Assembly: GCA_919902485.1 (NCBI GenBank)
Contig: CAKKRB010000029.1
Location: 1-16,180 of the forward strand
Direction: 5' to 3'
DNA length: 16,180 nt
Source: Omnitrophica bacterium GWA2_41_15
GTDB lineage: Bacteria > Omnitrophota > Gorgyraeia > Gorgyraeales > Gorgyraeaceae
A program made the translations under genes and the position numbers. The notes under the pieces are model-generated. The model saw only the letters and a program-made list of their open reading frames with translations. It had not been told where the DNA came from and did no database searches. Below are positions 1 to 7,103 of the stretch, one piece after another; positions within the stretch are counted from its first letter, which is position 1, and the number at the start of each line of letters is the position of its first letter.

Positions 1-950
1 TCTACCATGCACATGTCCATGCAGACCCTGCCTGCTATGGGACAGCGGGCGCCCCTTATTAAAACATGGGCCTTGTTCGAAAAATACCTTGAATAACCAT
101 CTCCGTAACCCACAGGTATCGTAGCAATCTTTGTAGGCTTTTTAGTTACATAGGTCATGCCATAGCTTATACTGCGGCCTTTAGGCACTGATTTTACATA
201 AGTGATTTTTGTCTTCAAGGTAAGCGCAGGCTTTAAAAGTATATTTTTCATAAGGCTTTGTTTAGGGTATATCCCGTACATCATAAGACCCGGCCTTACC
301 ATGTTCATATGGCTGTCCTTGAAATCTACAAGTGCCATGCTGTTTGCAGTATGCTTTACAGGTATATATATATCATTGGCCCAAAGATTCTCTATAAGGC
401 GCTTAAAATTCTTTATCTGGTTATGCGTAAAAATCTTGTCAGCCTCTGCGTCAGGAAAATGCGTGAATATACCGTCTATGATAATATTCTTTAATGATGC
501 GATCTTTTTTATGAATTCTACCGCCTCTTCGTGCCAGAACCCGATGCGGCCCATGCCTGTATCTATTTTAACATGCACTTTTATCTTTTTATTTTTAGCC
601 GTGGCAAGCTTTGAAAGTTTTCTAGGAATTCCCAGGTCAGAAACAGTCTGGATAACATTGAATTTCAGGACGCCTTCTGCCTCCTGGGGCAATATAGCGC
701 CTATTACAAGTATGGGTTTTTTTATGCCTATCTCGCGCAATACCCTTGCCTCATCAAGAGACGCAACCCCGAAATAATCCACATAATCCACTATTGCCTT
801 TGACACTTCTTTTATGCCATGGCCGTAAGCATCAGCTTTTACAACGCCGAGTATCCTGGTGTCGCCTTTCACAATATGGCTGACTATCTCAAGATTATGG
901 CGTATGGCATCCAGATCTATTTCAGCTAACGTAGGTCTGTAAAACTTCAT
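1..950 (-). CDS. alr: Alanine racemase, C-terminus cut by window edge
   Basis: Fold-type III PLP enzyme that interconverts L- and D-alanine for peptidoglycan. The visible 316 residues start MKFYRPTLAEIDLDAIRHN. The PLP lysine lies in VVKADAYGHG (K38), and the substrate-binding arginine region is MVRPGLMMYGIYP (around 217-229). The second catalytic base, a tyrosine, is in SISYGMTYV (Y263). These spacings match characterised racemases, where the pair is near 39 and 265. The frame leaves the window at GRVCMDMCMV, so roughly the last 50-60 residues are missing because of the window edge, not a mutation. The start is set by an AAGGA motif 5 bases upstream of ATG and a 4-base ATGA overlap with the stop of tsaB, implying translational coupling. 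Function is secure from motifs; whether it is the biosynthetic or a catabolic paralogue cannot be seen. Confidence 0.96.
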   Translation of the reverse strand, partial: MKFYRPTLAEIDLDAIRHNLEIVSHIVKGDTRILGVVKADAYGHGIKEVSKAIVDYVDYFGVASLDEARVLREIGIKKPILVIGAILPQEAEGVLKFNVIQTVSDLGIPRKLSKLATAKNKKIKVHVKIDTGMGRIGFWHEEAVEFIKKIASLKNIIIDGIFTHFPDAEADKIFTHNQIKNFKRLIENLWANDIYIPVKHTANSMALVDFKDSHMNMVRPGLMMYGIYPKQSLMKNILLKPALTLKTKITYVKSVPKGRSISYGMTYVTKKPTKIATIPVGYGDGYSRYFSNKAHVLIRGARCPIAGRVCMDMCMV

Positions 951-1627
951 GGCTTCCTTACCTGGCAGTCTTCGGGATACATATACAAAGGCGTAAGCTT
1001 AGCCAGATTTGTCTTTTTAGTTCTTTTAATTCTTGAAAAACCAAGCTTTATCAGATTCCCCGCTCTTGGATACCAATATTTTTCTTCCATGAAAACTGCT
1101 TTTCGATTCATATCGGATATTTTATCTCTATACAGGCTTACCCCATCGCCTAAAAATACAGACTGGCCTTTTACTTTTTTCATAAGTTTATCTATGGGTA
1201 ATAATAAATACCCGGATATCCTGATAATTTGATTTCCCTTTTTTCTATAAATAGCGGCATATACCTGGCCTCTTTTTGCGTCTATTACAGGAATAATCTC
1301 ATTGCCGCTGGCACTAGCCGCATTGCAGGCAATAGCGTCTATGCTCGCCACTCCGATACATGGTTTTCCCAGAGCTATTCCAAAACCTTTTACCGTACTT
1401 ACGCCTATTCTAAGCCCTGTAAAAGAACCTGGCCCGATACCTATCACGAAGCCGTCTATCTTTTTTATGGATAGCCTGGATTTTTTTATCAGCTCTTTTA
1501 TTTTTGGCACAAGCTGGCTGGAATGCTGCCTGTCAAGTAAATATGATTCTTCTTTGATTATATTTTTGTCTTCGCTTACAGCTATGCTTAAAAATTTTGA
1601 GCTTGTATCAATCCCTAAAATCTTCAA
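947..1627 (-). CDS. tsaB: tRNA t6A synthesis protein TsaB
   Basis: Non-catalytic, ASKHA-fold partner of TsaD in the complex that attaches threonylcarbamoyl to A37 of ANN-decoding tRNAs. The 226-residue product opens with the family start MKILGIDTSSKFLSIAV and carries the signature GPGSFTGLR at 65-73, followed by IGVSTVKGFG. A second conserved patch, PVIDAKRGQVYAAIY, follows near residue 113. Length is normal for TsaB. The start is TTG at 1627; it is chosen because the family N-terminus begins exactly there and a strong AGAGAGG motif lies 6 bases upstream. The 5' end overlaps tsaE by 20 bases and the 3' end overlaps alr by 4. Adjacent TsaE supports the assignment. No TsaD or TsaC gene is in the window. 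Confidence 0.95.
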   Translation of the reverse strand: MKILGIDTSSKFLSIAVSEDKNIIKEESYLLDRQHSSQLVPKIKELIKKSRLSIKKIDGFVIGIGPGSFTGLRIGVSTVKGFGIALGKPCIGVASIDAIACNAASASGNEIIPVIDAKRGQVYAAIYRKKGNQIIRISGYLLLPIDKLMKKVKGQSVFLGDGVSLYRDKISDMNRKAVFMEEKYWYPRAGNLIKLGFSRIKRTKKTNLAKLTPLYMYPEDCQVRKP

Positions 1628-2042
1628 TTATTACCTCTCTTTTATCCCAGGACATTGCCTTGAATTTCACCAGTATATGTTTCTCAGGCAGCAGGTTCTT
1701 TATCTTTTCAGCCCATTCTATTACTGTAATGCCATGCCCGTAAATATATTCTTCTACAGCCAGATTTTCTATTTCCTGCAGTCCATCCAGCCTGTATAAA
1801 TCAAGATGATAAAGCGGAATTCTCCCTTTATATTCCTTTATCAGAACAAACGTTGGGCTGTTTATGCGTTTTGAATCCTTGACTCCGAGACCTCTGCCAA
1901 TGCCTTTTGTAAAAGTGGTTTTTCCGCTTCCAAGATTCCCTGAAAGCGCCACTGTATCCCCTGGCTTTAGAGTTTTTGCCAGCCTTTCTCCGACCAAAAT
2001 TGTCTCTTCCGCACTATTCGTTATCATATCCATTGCATCCAA
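1608..2042 (-). CDS. tsaE: tRNA t6A synthesis ATPase TsaE
   Basis: P-loop ATPase that binds TsaB-TsaD and drives the t6A cycle. The product has a Walker A motif GNLGSGKTTF (35-44), the switch-like SPTFVLIKEY, the conserved YHLDLYRLDG with its catalytic-region aspartate, and a late VIEWAEK. At about 144 residues it is of family length. Start choice is uncertain: the longest frame begins with TTG at 2042, but in-frame ATG codons at 2033 and 2027 would give MDMITNSAEET or MITNSAEET, and the last resembles family N-termini best. No convincing Shine-Dalgarno motif separates them. Upstream, a 41-bp palindrome ends 6 bases before the TTG and separates this gene from thiL; the order thiL-tsaE-tsaB also occurs in Bacillus. 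Confidence 0.94.
   Translation of the reverse strand: MDAMDMITNSAEETILVGERLAKTLKPGDTVALSGNLGSGKTTFTKGIGRGLGVKDSKRINSPTFVLIKEYKGRIPLYHLDLYRLDGLQEIENLAVEEYIYGHGITVIEWAEKIKNLLPEKHILVKFKAMSWDKREVIIEDFRD
1634..1640 (-). promoter_or_regulatory. Ribosome-binding site for the TTG start of tsaB
   Basis: On the minus strand AGAGAGG lies 6 bases before TTG at 1627. It sits inside the 3' end of tsaE and decides in favour of the unusual TTG initiation codon, since the conserved MKILGIDTS start follows directly. Confidence 0.65.
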
Positions 2043-2048
2043 AAACCC

Positions 2049-2089
2049 GTTAATTCACAAAACGAGTATGACTCGTTTTGTGAATTAAC
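2049..2089. repeat. 41-bp palindromic repeat, copy 1 (perfect)
   Basis: A perfect inverted repeat: arm GTTAATTCACAAAACGAGT (19 bases), 3-base centre ATG on the plus strand, then the exact reverse complement. It fills the space between the thiL stop codon, whose last base it overlaps, and the tsaE start. On the transcribed strand it would fold into a 19-bp stem with a CAU loop. A T-run (TTTTT) follows after GGG, so weak termination is possible, but the stem end is AT-rich and not a typical intrinsic terminator. Two further copies lie at 5196-5234 and 12305-12345. Confidence 0.95.
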
Positions 2090-2991
2090 TAGAAGTGGGT
2101 AAATCCTGTGGGTTTAATTTTTTCCTGTTTTCCGTTTTTTCTCACAAGACAAAAGCCTTTTGGCTTGTTTAATATCCTGCCTATTTTAGAAAGCCTTGTT
2201 TTAAACGGCCATATCCTTGCCAATCTGCCTGCATCTTTCTCAGATAGAGTAAAAATAAGCTCAAAATCTTCTCCCTCCTTTATTGCAGAATTAAAATCAG
2301 CCGCGCTTTTTGAAACAGGCATTGCTCTTTCATATATAACAGCCCCTGCATTGCTGGCTTCCAATATATGCCCCAGATCAGCCAGAAGTCCGTCAGATAT
2401 GTCTATCATTGAATTTATTTTAAAATTTTTCACTAAAAACCTTGCCTCTTCCAGCCTGGGTGTAAAATTCAGGTGTTTGCCTTTTATCGAGCCTCCTATA
2501 TGGCCCGTGACAAATATCGCGTCGTATTTCTTTGCGCCGCTTCTTAAAACTAAATTTTCTTTTTCCACTTCTCCGATAAGAGCAATATTTATGACTATGT
2601 TTTCAGAACTCACAGTATCCCCGCCCACCAGGTCTACTTTAAATTTATCAGCTGTTTTTCTTATGCCTTTATACAGATTATCTGCATATTTTATATCGAG
2701 AGATCCAGGCATGCCGATTGAGATAACTGCAAACTTAGGCGCCCCTCCCATTGCCGCTATATCACTTACATTGCAGGATATGGATTTTTTCCCTACCAGT
2801 TCAGCCTTTGCGGTTTTATCAAAATGTTTTCCCTGTATCAGCATGTCAGTCGTAAAAAGCAGGTATTTATCCTTTGTATATTTAATAACAGCCGCATCAT
2901 CGCCTGCGCCTTTCACTATGCGGTTAGACAATTTGATATGCCTGGTAACCCTGTCTATGAACCTAGATTCTCCCAAATCCTTTAATATCAT
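2089..2991 (-). CDS. thiL: Thiamine-monophosphate kinase
   Basis: Phosphorylates thiamine monophosphate to the diphosphate cofactor, using an AIR-synthase-like (PurM) fold. With ATG at 2991 the protein is 300 residues. Visible family motifs are GDDAAVI (30-36), TTDML (47-51), NVSDIAAMG (74-82), GGDT (123-126), DISDGL (197-202) and GEDFEL (240-245), which carry the Mg-ATP-binding acidic residues. The open frame continues upstream to a GTG at 3084, but those 31 extra residues are encoded by a palindromic repeat and do not look like ThiL. The ATG at 2991 has a purine-rich GGTGGTGA just upstream, so it is preferred. Downstream lies the 41-bp palindrome, then tsaE. Upstream is mtnA, with a 13-base gap if this start is right. 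Confidence 0.94.
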   Translation of the reverse strand: MILKDLGESRFIDRVTRHIKLSNRIVKGAGDDAAVIKYTKDKYLLFTTDMLIQGKHFDKTAKAELVGKKSISCNVSDIAAMGGAPKFAVISIGMPGSLDIKYADNLYKGIRKTADKFKVDLVGGDTVSSENIVINIALIGEVEKENLVLRSGAKKYDAIFVTGHIGGSIKGKHLNFTPRLEEARFLVKNFKINSMIDISDGLLADLGHILEASNAGAVIYERAMPVSKSAADFNSAIKEGEDFELIFTLSEKDAGRLARIWPFKTRLSKIGRILNKPKGFCLVRKNGKQEKIKPTGFTHF

Positions 2992-2996
2992 ATTTT

Positions 2997-3005
2997 CACC
3001 ACCCT
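2997..3005 (-). promoter_or_regulatory. Probable thiL ribosome-binding site at the repeat edge
   Basis: AGGGTGGTG lies about 5 bases before ATG 2991 on the minus strand. Its first bases belong to the inner end of the CCTCACCT/AGGTGAGG palindrome, so the repeat appears to help form the site. It supports ATG 2991 over GTG 3084. Confidence 0.45.
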
Positions 3006-3095
3006 CACCTCGTAGGTGAGGTTTTGGTTCGACTTTGCTCACCATCCCTCGAATCATCCCGAGCTTGTCGAGGGAAAACCTCACCTACGAGGTGA
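3003..3095. repeat. Compound palindromic element at the mtnA/thiL junction
   Basis: Two facing copies of a small palindrome, CCTCACCT-CGT-AGGTGAGG (3003-3021 and, one base short, 3079-3095), form a perfect 21-base inverted repeat between 3005-3025 and 3075-3095. The 49-base interior holds a second inverted pair, CCCTCGA at 3055-3061 and TCGAGGG at 3068-3074, around AGCTTG-type sequence. On the minus strand the interior begins CCCTCGACAAGCTCGGGA, closely similar to the core found in cysS (CCCTCGACTTCGCTCGGGA) and to the CCTTCGACAAATGCTCAGGG of tatD. It encodes the MtnA tail in one frame and an upstream extension of the thiL frame in another. Confidence 0.9.
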
Positions 3096-4090
3096 ATGCC
3101 CTTTTCAGTAATTATAGCCGTTATAAGCTTTGCAGGAGTTACATCAAACGCAGGGTTATAGACCTTTGCCTTTAGCGGGGCAGTTTGTTTTGAACCTGTA
3201 TAAATAATTTCATCCCTGTTTCTTTCTTCAATAGGAATGTCTCTGCCGGACTTTATGTTTTTATCTATTGTGGAACTCGGTGCTGCTACATAAAAAGGAA
3301 TGCCGTGGTATTTTGCAAGGACTGCAAGGCCGTACGTACCAATCTTGTTTGCAGCATCCCAGTTTCTGGTTATCCTGTCAGCGCCTATTATAATCTTCGT
3401 AACTCCTTTATTTTTTATGGTGCTGGCCGCCATATTATCGCATATTAGAGTGGCGTCTACGCCGCTTTGCATAAGTTCCCACATGGTAAGGCGCGAACCT
3501 TGCATAAGAGGCCTTGTCTCATCAGCATACACCTTGAATATTTTACCCTGCTTCTTGGCTTCATAAAGTATTGAAAGGGCTGTGCCCTGTCCGGCTGTAG
3601 CCAGAATACCTGCGTTGCAATGTGTCAATACCACATCTCCATTTTTTATCAGCCTGGCGCCGTTTCTTCCTATGGCTATACACATCTTCTTATCTTCTTT
3701 CAAAATATCCAGCGCCTCTTTTAAAATATATTTTTTAATCCTTGTTATTGCGAGGTCACCCTTGCAATGACATAGAAACGCTTTTTCCATCCTATCTAAT
3801 GCCCAGAATAAATTTACTGCTGTAGGCCTTGTTGCCCGCATTTTCTTAGACGCTCTGCCTAAATCCTTTTTCAGGCCGCCATGTGTTTTTTCTTTTGAAT
3901 TAATTGCAGCTAGAGCATAACCCAGGCCTACTGCTACTCCTATCAAAGGCGCGCCCCGCACCCTGAGTTTTTTTATTGCCTCGCACAGGGTATCAATATC
4001 CCCGCACTTTACATGTTTTAATCTCACAGGTAATTCTGTCTGGTCAATAAAAACTATTCTGTTATTTTCCCATTTAATCGGCTCTATCAT
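3005..4090 (-). CDS. mtnA: S-methyl-5-thioribose-1-phosphate isomerase (MtnA family)
   Basis: Aldose-ketose isomerase of the eIF2B-like family, converting methylthioribose-1-phosphate to methylthioribulose-1-phosphate in methionine salvage. The family's RVRGAPLIGVA (43-53), RPTAVNLFWALDRM (88-101), the catalytic cysteine in THCNAGILAT (C158) and the catalytic aspartate in IIGADRITRNWD (D238) are all present; the known Bacillus pair is C160/D240. The canonical end is near ITEKGI (about 336). The remaining 25 residues, starting HLVGEVFPRQARDDSRDGEQ, and the stop codon come from a palindromic repeat. It overlaps the DUF362 gene by 4 bases (ATGA). No other methionine-salvage gene is visible, so a role on a related sugar phosphate is possible. 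Confidence 0.93.
   Translation of the reverse strand: MIEPIKWENNRIVFIDQTELPVRLKHVKCGDIDTLCEAIKKLRVRGAPLIGVAVGLGYALAAINSKEKTHGGLKKDLGRASKKMRATRPTAVNLFWALDRMEKAFLCHCKGDLAITRIKKYILKEALDILKEDKKMCIAIGRNGARLIKNGDVVLTHCNAGILATAGQGTALSILYEAKKQGKIFKVYADETRPLMQGSRLTMWELMQSGVDATLICDNMAASTIKNKGVTKIIIGADRITRNWDAANKIGTYGLAVLAKYHGIPFYVAAPSSTIDKNIKSGRDIPIEERNRDEIIYTGSKQTAPLKAKVYNPAFDVTPAKLITAIITEKGIHLVGEVFPRQARDDSRDGEQSRTKTSPTR
3743..3772. repeat. Degenerate palindrome inside mtnA
   Basis: Thirteen-base arms TGTTATTGCGAGG and CCTTGCAATGACA pair at 11 of 13 positions around a TCAC loop. It encodes CHCKGDLAIT (107-116) of MtnA. On the minus strand it reads TGTCATTGCAAGG, similar to a dispersed repeat type I recall from many environmental genomes. 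C158 and D238 lie two residues earlier than in Bacillus MtnA, so the protein is not visibly longer here. The stretch may be an old substitution or chance. Confidence 0.4.
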
Positions 4091-5190
4091 AAACCAAAAA
4101 CCTTTGCCAGAAAATTACGCCTTAATTCAACTGCCCTGTACGGACAAACCTCATGGCAGCACATGCATCTGATGCATTTTTTCAAGTCTATTATGGATTT
4201 TTTTGGATCTATTGTAATAGCTGACACAGGACATGTTTCTGCGCATATTCTGCATTTTTTACAAACCTTTTCGTGTATACGAGGCCAGAATTTTATAAAC
4301 TTTGCCACGAATTTAGCAGAAGGCCCCAAAAACGTTATTAATCCGGGTTTTCCGGGAACCTCAAAATCTTTTATCAAATTATCGCTTATCTTTTCTCCTG
4401 ATATTTCAATATTTTCCAGGTCTGCTTCTCCGAGTTTTCTATTAAAGGCTTCCCTGGTAGTAAGAATGTCCAGCGGCCTTATCCCTATCAACTCTGCAAA
4501 AACTGAATCAACAGCCACGCTGTCCTCGCCTGCTATCAAAAGGCCTGTATCCCTTAATCTGCCTGAAGCAGGGCCTGCCTGATCCATGCTCACTATGCCG
4601 TCCATTAAAACAAGATTCGGCTTTACTGCTTCAAATGTATCTATCAGGACTTTTGTGAATTCCTCAGGGCTTGGAAATTTTTTATGAAGCTCGGTCTTAT
4701 GAAGGCCTGCTGCAGCTCCATACATATTTTTAACAGCTCCTGTCAGGCGCATCAGGCTATGCGTTTTCATTTTTGGCAAATTTATAATTTTATCGCATTC
4801 AAATACATAAGAGGCTATCGGGATACCATTTACCACCTTTATATCTTTTACCTCTTTTAATTCCACTCCTTCTTCCTTTGCGAAAGATAAAAGACCTGAG
4901 CCTTCGTATGCTTTAGCCGGGCTGATTGAACCGCCAGGGTTATCCCCTACACAAGGCACAGCGCCGCAATCCTTTACCAGCCTCACGACTGACCTGATAA
5001 CTTCCAGATGCGTGCACACCCCGTCTTCAGCAGGCCTGGCTGAAAGCATATTGGGCTTTATAAGCACCTTCTCGCCTCTTTTTATAAAGCGCTCCATGCC
5101 GCCCAAAAGCCCAAAAGCCTCCTTTACAGCCCTGCCAACCTTTTCCCTTTCATAACTTCTGCATTTTACAATCGCGACTTTAGTTTTCAT
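4087..5190 (-). CDS. DUF362 protein with C-terminal 2x[4Fe-4S] ferredoxin domain
   Basis: Iron-sulfur protein of unknown substrate. Residues 1-295 match the DUF362 pattern: an N-terminal VAIVKCRSYERE, LIKPNMLSARPAE (43-55), CDKIINLPKMKTH (132-144), LTGAVKNMYG (149-158) and VLMDGIVSMDQAGPASG (194-210). The C-terminus carries two CX2CX2CX3CP motifs (C310, C313, C316, C320 and C339, C342, C345, C349), the arrangement that binds two [4Fe-4S] clusters. No signal peptide or membrane segment is evident, so a cytoplasmic electron-transfer role is likely. It is the first gene after the second 41-bp palindrome, which ends only 5 bases before the ATG; its ribosome site would be a weak GAGAG touching the start. 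It overlaps mtnA by 4 bases. The reaction cannot be deduced. Confidence 0.88.
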   Translation of the reverse strand: MKTKVAIVKCRSYEREKVGRAVKEAFGLLGGMERFIKRGEKVLIKPNMLSARPAEDGVCTHLEVIRSVVRLVKDCGAVPCVGDNPGGSISPAKAYEGSGLLSFAKEEGVELKEVKDIKVVNGIPIASYVFECDKIINLPKMKTHSLMRLTGAVKNMYGAAAGLHKTELHKKFPSPEEFTKVLIDTFEAVKPNLVLMDGIVSMDQAGPASGRLRDTGLLIAGEDSVAVDSVFAELIGIRPLDILTTREAFNRKLGEADLENIEISGEKISDNLIKDFEVPGKPGLITFLGPSAKFVAKFIKFWPRIHEKVCKKCRICAETCPVSAITIDPKKSIIDLKKCIRCMCCHEVCPYRAVELRRNFLAKVFGL

Positions 5191-5195
5191 CTCTC

Positions 5196-5234
5196 GTTAT
5201 TTCACAAAACGAGTATGACTCGTTTGTGAATTAG
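5196..5234. repeat. 41-bp palindromic repeat, copy 2 (diverged)
   Basis: Same element as 2049-2089 with the same centre (GAGT-ATG-ACTC on plus). It differs by a substitution in the left arm (GTTATTTCAC for GTTAATTCAC) and loss of one T in the right arm (CGTTTGTG for CGTTTTGTG). It lies between the stop of the CPBP gene and the start of the DUF362 gene and almost fills the gap. No T-run follows on the transcribed strand. Confidence 0.92.
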
Positions 5235-5238
5235 TAGG

Positions 5239-6264
5239 TTATTTAAGTAACTCCTTTATAAAAAATACAAGACATACAATAATCGAATTATGCAATATGT
5301 GAACAGACATAGACGCTACAAGAGATCCTGTTGTTTCGTACAGAAACGCCATTAAAATACCAAGTATCAGTATCGGAAGAAAACCAACGATATTAGTATG
5401 CAATATGCTGAATAAAGCTCCGCTTAATAATGCACCGGATAATATCCCGAAACGTTTCTTCACAGCGTTGTACAGAAACCCTCTGAAAAATATCTCCTCT
5501 ATAACAGGCCCGAGGACAGAGACAAATACCGCAAGAAATAAAATCACGCTGCTTCTCTTTTCTTCAAAAAACATGTCAAACACAGGCTGGGAAGGCGGTT
5601 TATACCCTAATACATTCAGTATCAGCATAGATAAGATCAGGGCTGTAATTAAAACAGGGAGCATGAATATATATGCGGTAATCCCTGAAAAAACATTCTT
5701 GTAAAAATCAAAAATGCCCAGCCCCAGGCTGGAAAGTTTTTCTTTATATTTCACCAGCGCAAAATACAATATCGCCGCGCCTGCTGTTATATCGATAAAA
5801 AATGTCCCCAGTATCATCCGCAGGTTAAGGTCCGCATTAAAATGCGCCAGGGCGCTGATCGCGCTTAACATATATCCTGCAAATACTACGATAACACCTA
5901 TCCTTACTATATCTGAAATCCCCCACAATACAGGCTTTCCTGCGGGAATGCCTTTAGGGATTATCTCTTTCTTTCCTAAAAGAAAAATAAGATTCATTAC
6001 AATTCCCGCCATCAGTATGAAAAATCCAAACATAAAGCTATATTTAAAAAATACGGATTTCAAGCTCCTGGATTCAAAAAACAGTCTTACCTTATTTTCT
6101 GTAATTCCCATATTTTTAAATGTCTGGGCTGAAATACTTTTCCTGCTGGCCGGTTCCTGGCTTTTTTTATGCGGATGGCCTATGAGAAGAAGATTTACCG
6201 CTATTACAAAAAGGGCCATCCAGATATATATGCGCTCGCGCCTTATAAAATCTAACATACTCAT
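5239..6264 (-). CDS. CPBP-family intramembrane metalloprotease
   Basis: Polytopic inner-membrane protein of the CPBP (Abi/Rce1-like) family. Hydrophobic segments lie roughly at 13-29, 74-96, 118-140, 152-172, 190-216, 239-260, 272-290, 294-312 and 316-336. The three family motifs are present in the C-terminal half: EExxxR in EEIFFRGFLY (E256, E257, R261), FxxxH in FSILH (F285, H289), and HxxxN in HILHN (H322, N326). The soluble stretch at 30-70 (KKSQEPASRKS onward) is not recognised. The ATG at 6264 overlaps the tatD stop by 4 bases; ATG 6258 is an equal alternative. It is last in the tmk-to-protease group and is followed by a 41-bp palindrome. Members are linked to prenyl-protein processing or bacteriocin immunity, but the substrate here is unknown. 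Confidence 0.88.
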   Translation of the reverse strand: MSMLDFIRRERIYIWMALFVIAVNLLLIGHPHKKSQEPASRKSISAQTFKNMGITENKVRLFFESRSLKSVFFKYSFMFGFFILMAGIVMNLIFLLGKKEIIPKGIPAGKPVLWGISDIVRIGVIVVFAGYMLSAISALAHFNADLNLRMILGTFFIDITAGAAILYFALVKYKEKLSSLGLGIFDFYKNVFSGITAYIFMLPVLITALILSMLILNVLGYKPPSQPVFDMFFEEKRSSVILFLAVFVSVLGPVIEEIFFRGFLYNAVKKRFGILSGALLSGALFSILHTNIVGFLPILILGILMAFLYETTGSLVASMSVHILHNSIIVCLVFFIKELLK

Positions 6265-7103
6265 AGCCTGAATAATTTTTTAGCGTTTACTGTTGTTATA
6301 TTACTTACTTCTTCAAAACTTATCCCCTTTATCTTAGCGATTTCTTCCGCAGCGTATTTAACATACATAGGCTCATTGCGTCTTCCTCTGAAATCCTGAG
6401 GCGCCAGAAACGGCGAGTCTGTTTCAATAAGGAGACTATCCATTGGAACCAGCTTTGCAATCTCTCTGAGCTTCTCGGCATTCTTATATGTGATATTACA
6501 GGTAAACGAAATAAAAAATCCCATGTCCAGGCACTTTTTAAGGAACATTTTATCTCCTGAAAAACAATGCATTACCCCGGACGCAGAACTGCCCATGACA
6601 TTGCTTAAAATATCCATCATATCCTGATGCGACTCGCGATTGTGTATTATCAAAGGAAGGTTTTTTTCTTTCGCTTTCTGAAGAAGCTCCTCGAACAGCT
6701 TCTTTTGATTCTCTTTTGATGAAATATTCCTGTAATAATCAAGGCCTATCTCGCCTACAGCCACAACCTTCGGCTTATCAACCCTGAGCGTAATAGTCGA
6801 ACCCTTCGACAAATGCTCAGGGTTCGATCCTGAGTGTAATCGAAGGATCGAAGGGTTGAGAAATTCCGCAAACAGCTTTATATCGGTTTCTGTGACCCTG
6901 TCAGCTTCATGCGGATGTATGCCTGCCGCCGCATAGATAAAATCATTCTCCGCGGCAAGCTCTATTGACCTTGCTGTGCCTTCCATGCTGGAGCCGACAT
7001 TTATAATAACGCCTACGCCGCTATCCCTGGAACGTTTTAAAACAGCATTCCTATCATCCTCAAAATCTTTAAAGTCCAGATGACAATGCGTATCTATCAG
7101 CAT
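6261..7103 (-). CDS. tatD: TatD-family metal-dependent hydrolase with repeat-derived insertion
   Basis: TIM-barrel DNase/hydrolase of the amidohydrolase superfamily. Metal ligands are all present: DTHCHLD (H6, H8), GEIGLDYY (E118), LIIHNRES (H154), GVMHCFSGD (H179) and ETDSPFLAP (D229). The protein is 280 residues, against about 255-265 for the family. The metal-binding glutamate sits at 118 instead of about 92, and the excess corresponds to residues 83-109, beginning NPSILRLHSGSNPEHLSKG, between a helix and the strand KPKVVAVGEIG. That stretch is encoded by a palindromic repeat (6782-6857), so the enzyme is probably active with an added surface loop. It starts at ATG 7103, overlapping the cysteine desulfurase by 7 bases. 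Placement near metG, ricT and tmk is conserved in other bacteria. Confidence 0.94.
   Translation of the reverse strand: MLIDTHCHLDFKDFEDDRNAVLKRSRDSGVGVIINVGSSMEGTARSIELAAENDFIYAAAGIHPHEADRVTETDIKLFAEFLNPSILRLHSGSNPEHLSKGSTITLRVDKPKVVAVGEIGLDYYRNISSKENQKKLFEELLQKAKEKNLPLIIHNRESHQDMMDILSNVMGSSASGVMHCFSGDKMFLKKCLDMGFFISFTCNITYKNAEKLREIAKLVPMDSLLIETDSPFLAPQDFRGRRNEPMYVKYAAEEIAKIKGISFEEVSNITTVNAKKLFRL
6782..6857. repeat. Palindromic repeat element translated within tatD
   Basis: Nested inverted repeats: AACCCTTCGA at 6800-6809 with TCGAAGGGTT at 6848-6857, CCCTGAGC at 6782-6789 with GCTCAGGG at 6815-6822, and CTCAGG at 6816-6821 with CCTGAG at 6829-6834. It also contains a direct near-repeat CCTGAGCGTAAT / CCTGAGTGTAAT (6783, 6829). 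The frame stays open throughout and encodes about 25-27 residues of TatD absent from the family. CCTTCGACAAATGCTCAGGG is close to a core common in dispersed repeats of environmental bacteria (recalled, not searched). Confidence 0.88.

Noticed and set aside
202..777. Open plus-strand frame of 191 codons at the left end
   Set aside because: It is antisense to alanine racemase, which has full catalytic motifs across the same bases.
2049..2089. 41-bp palindrome as a standard intrinsic terminator
   Set aside because: The stem base is AT-rich, only copy 1 is followed by a short T-run (three bases later), and copies 2 and 3 have none.
2108..3019. Open plus-strand frame of 303 codons
   Set aside because: It is the antisense of thiL, whose motifs are clear on the minus strand. 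The plus-strand translation shows no domain and no ribosome site, and similar antisense frames occur under most genes here.
2992..3084. N-terminal extension of ThiL starting at GTG 3084
   Set aside because: The 31 residues are encoded by the palindromic element, and a good ATG with a ribosome site at 2991 matches family N-termini.
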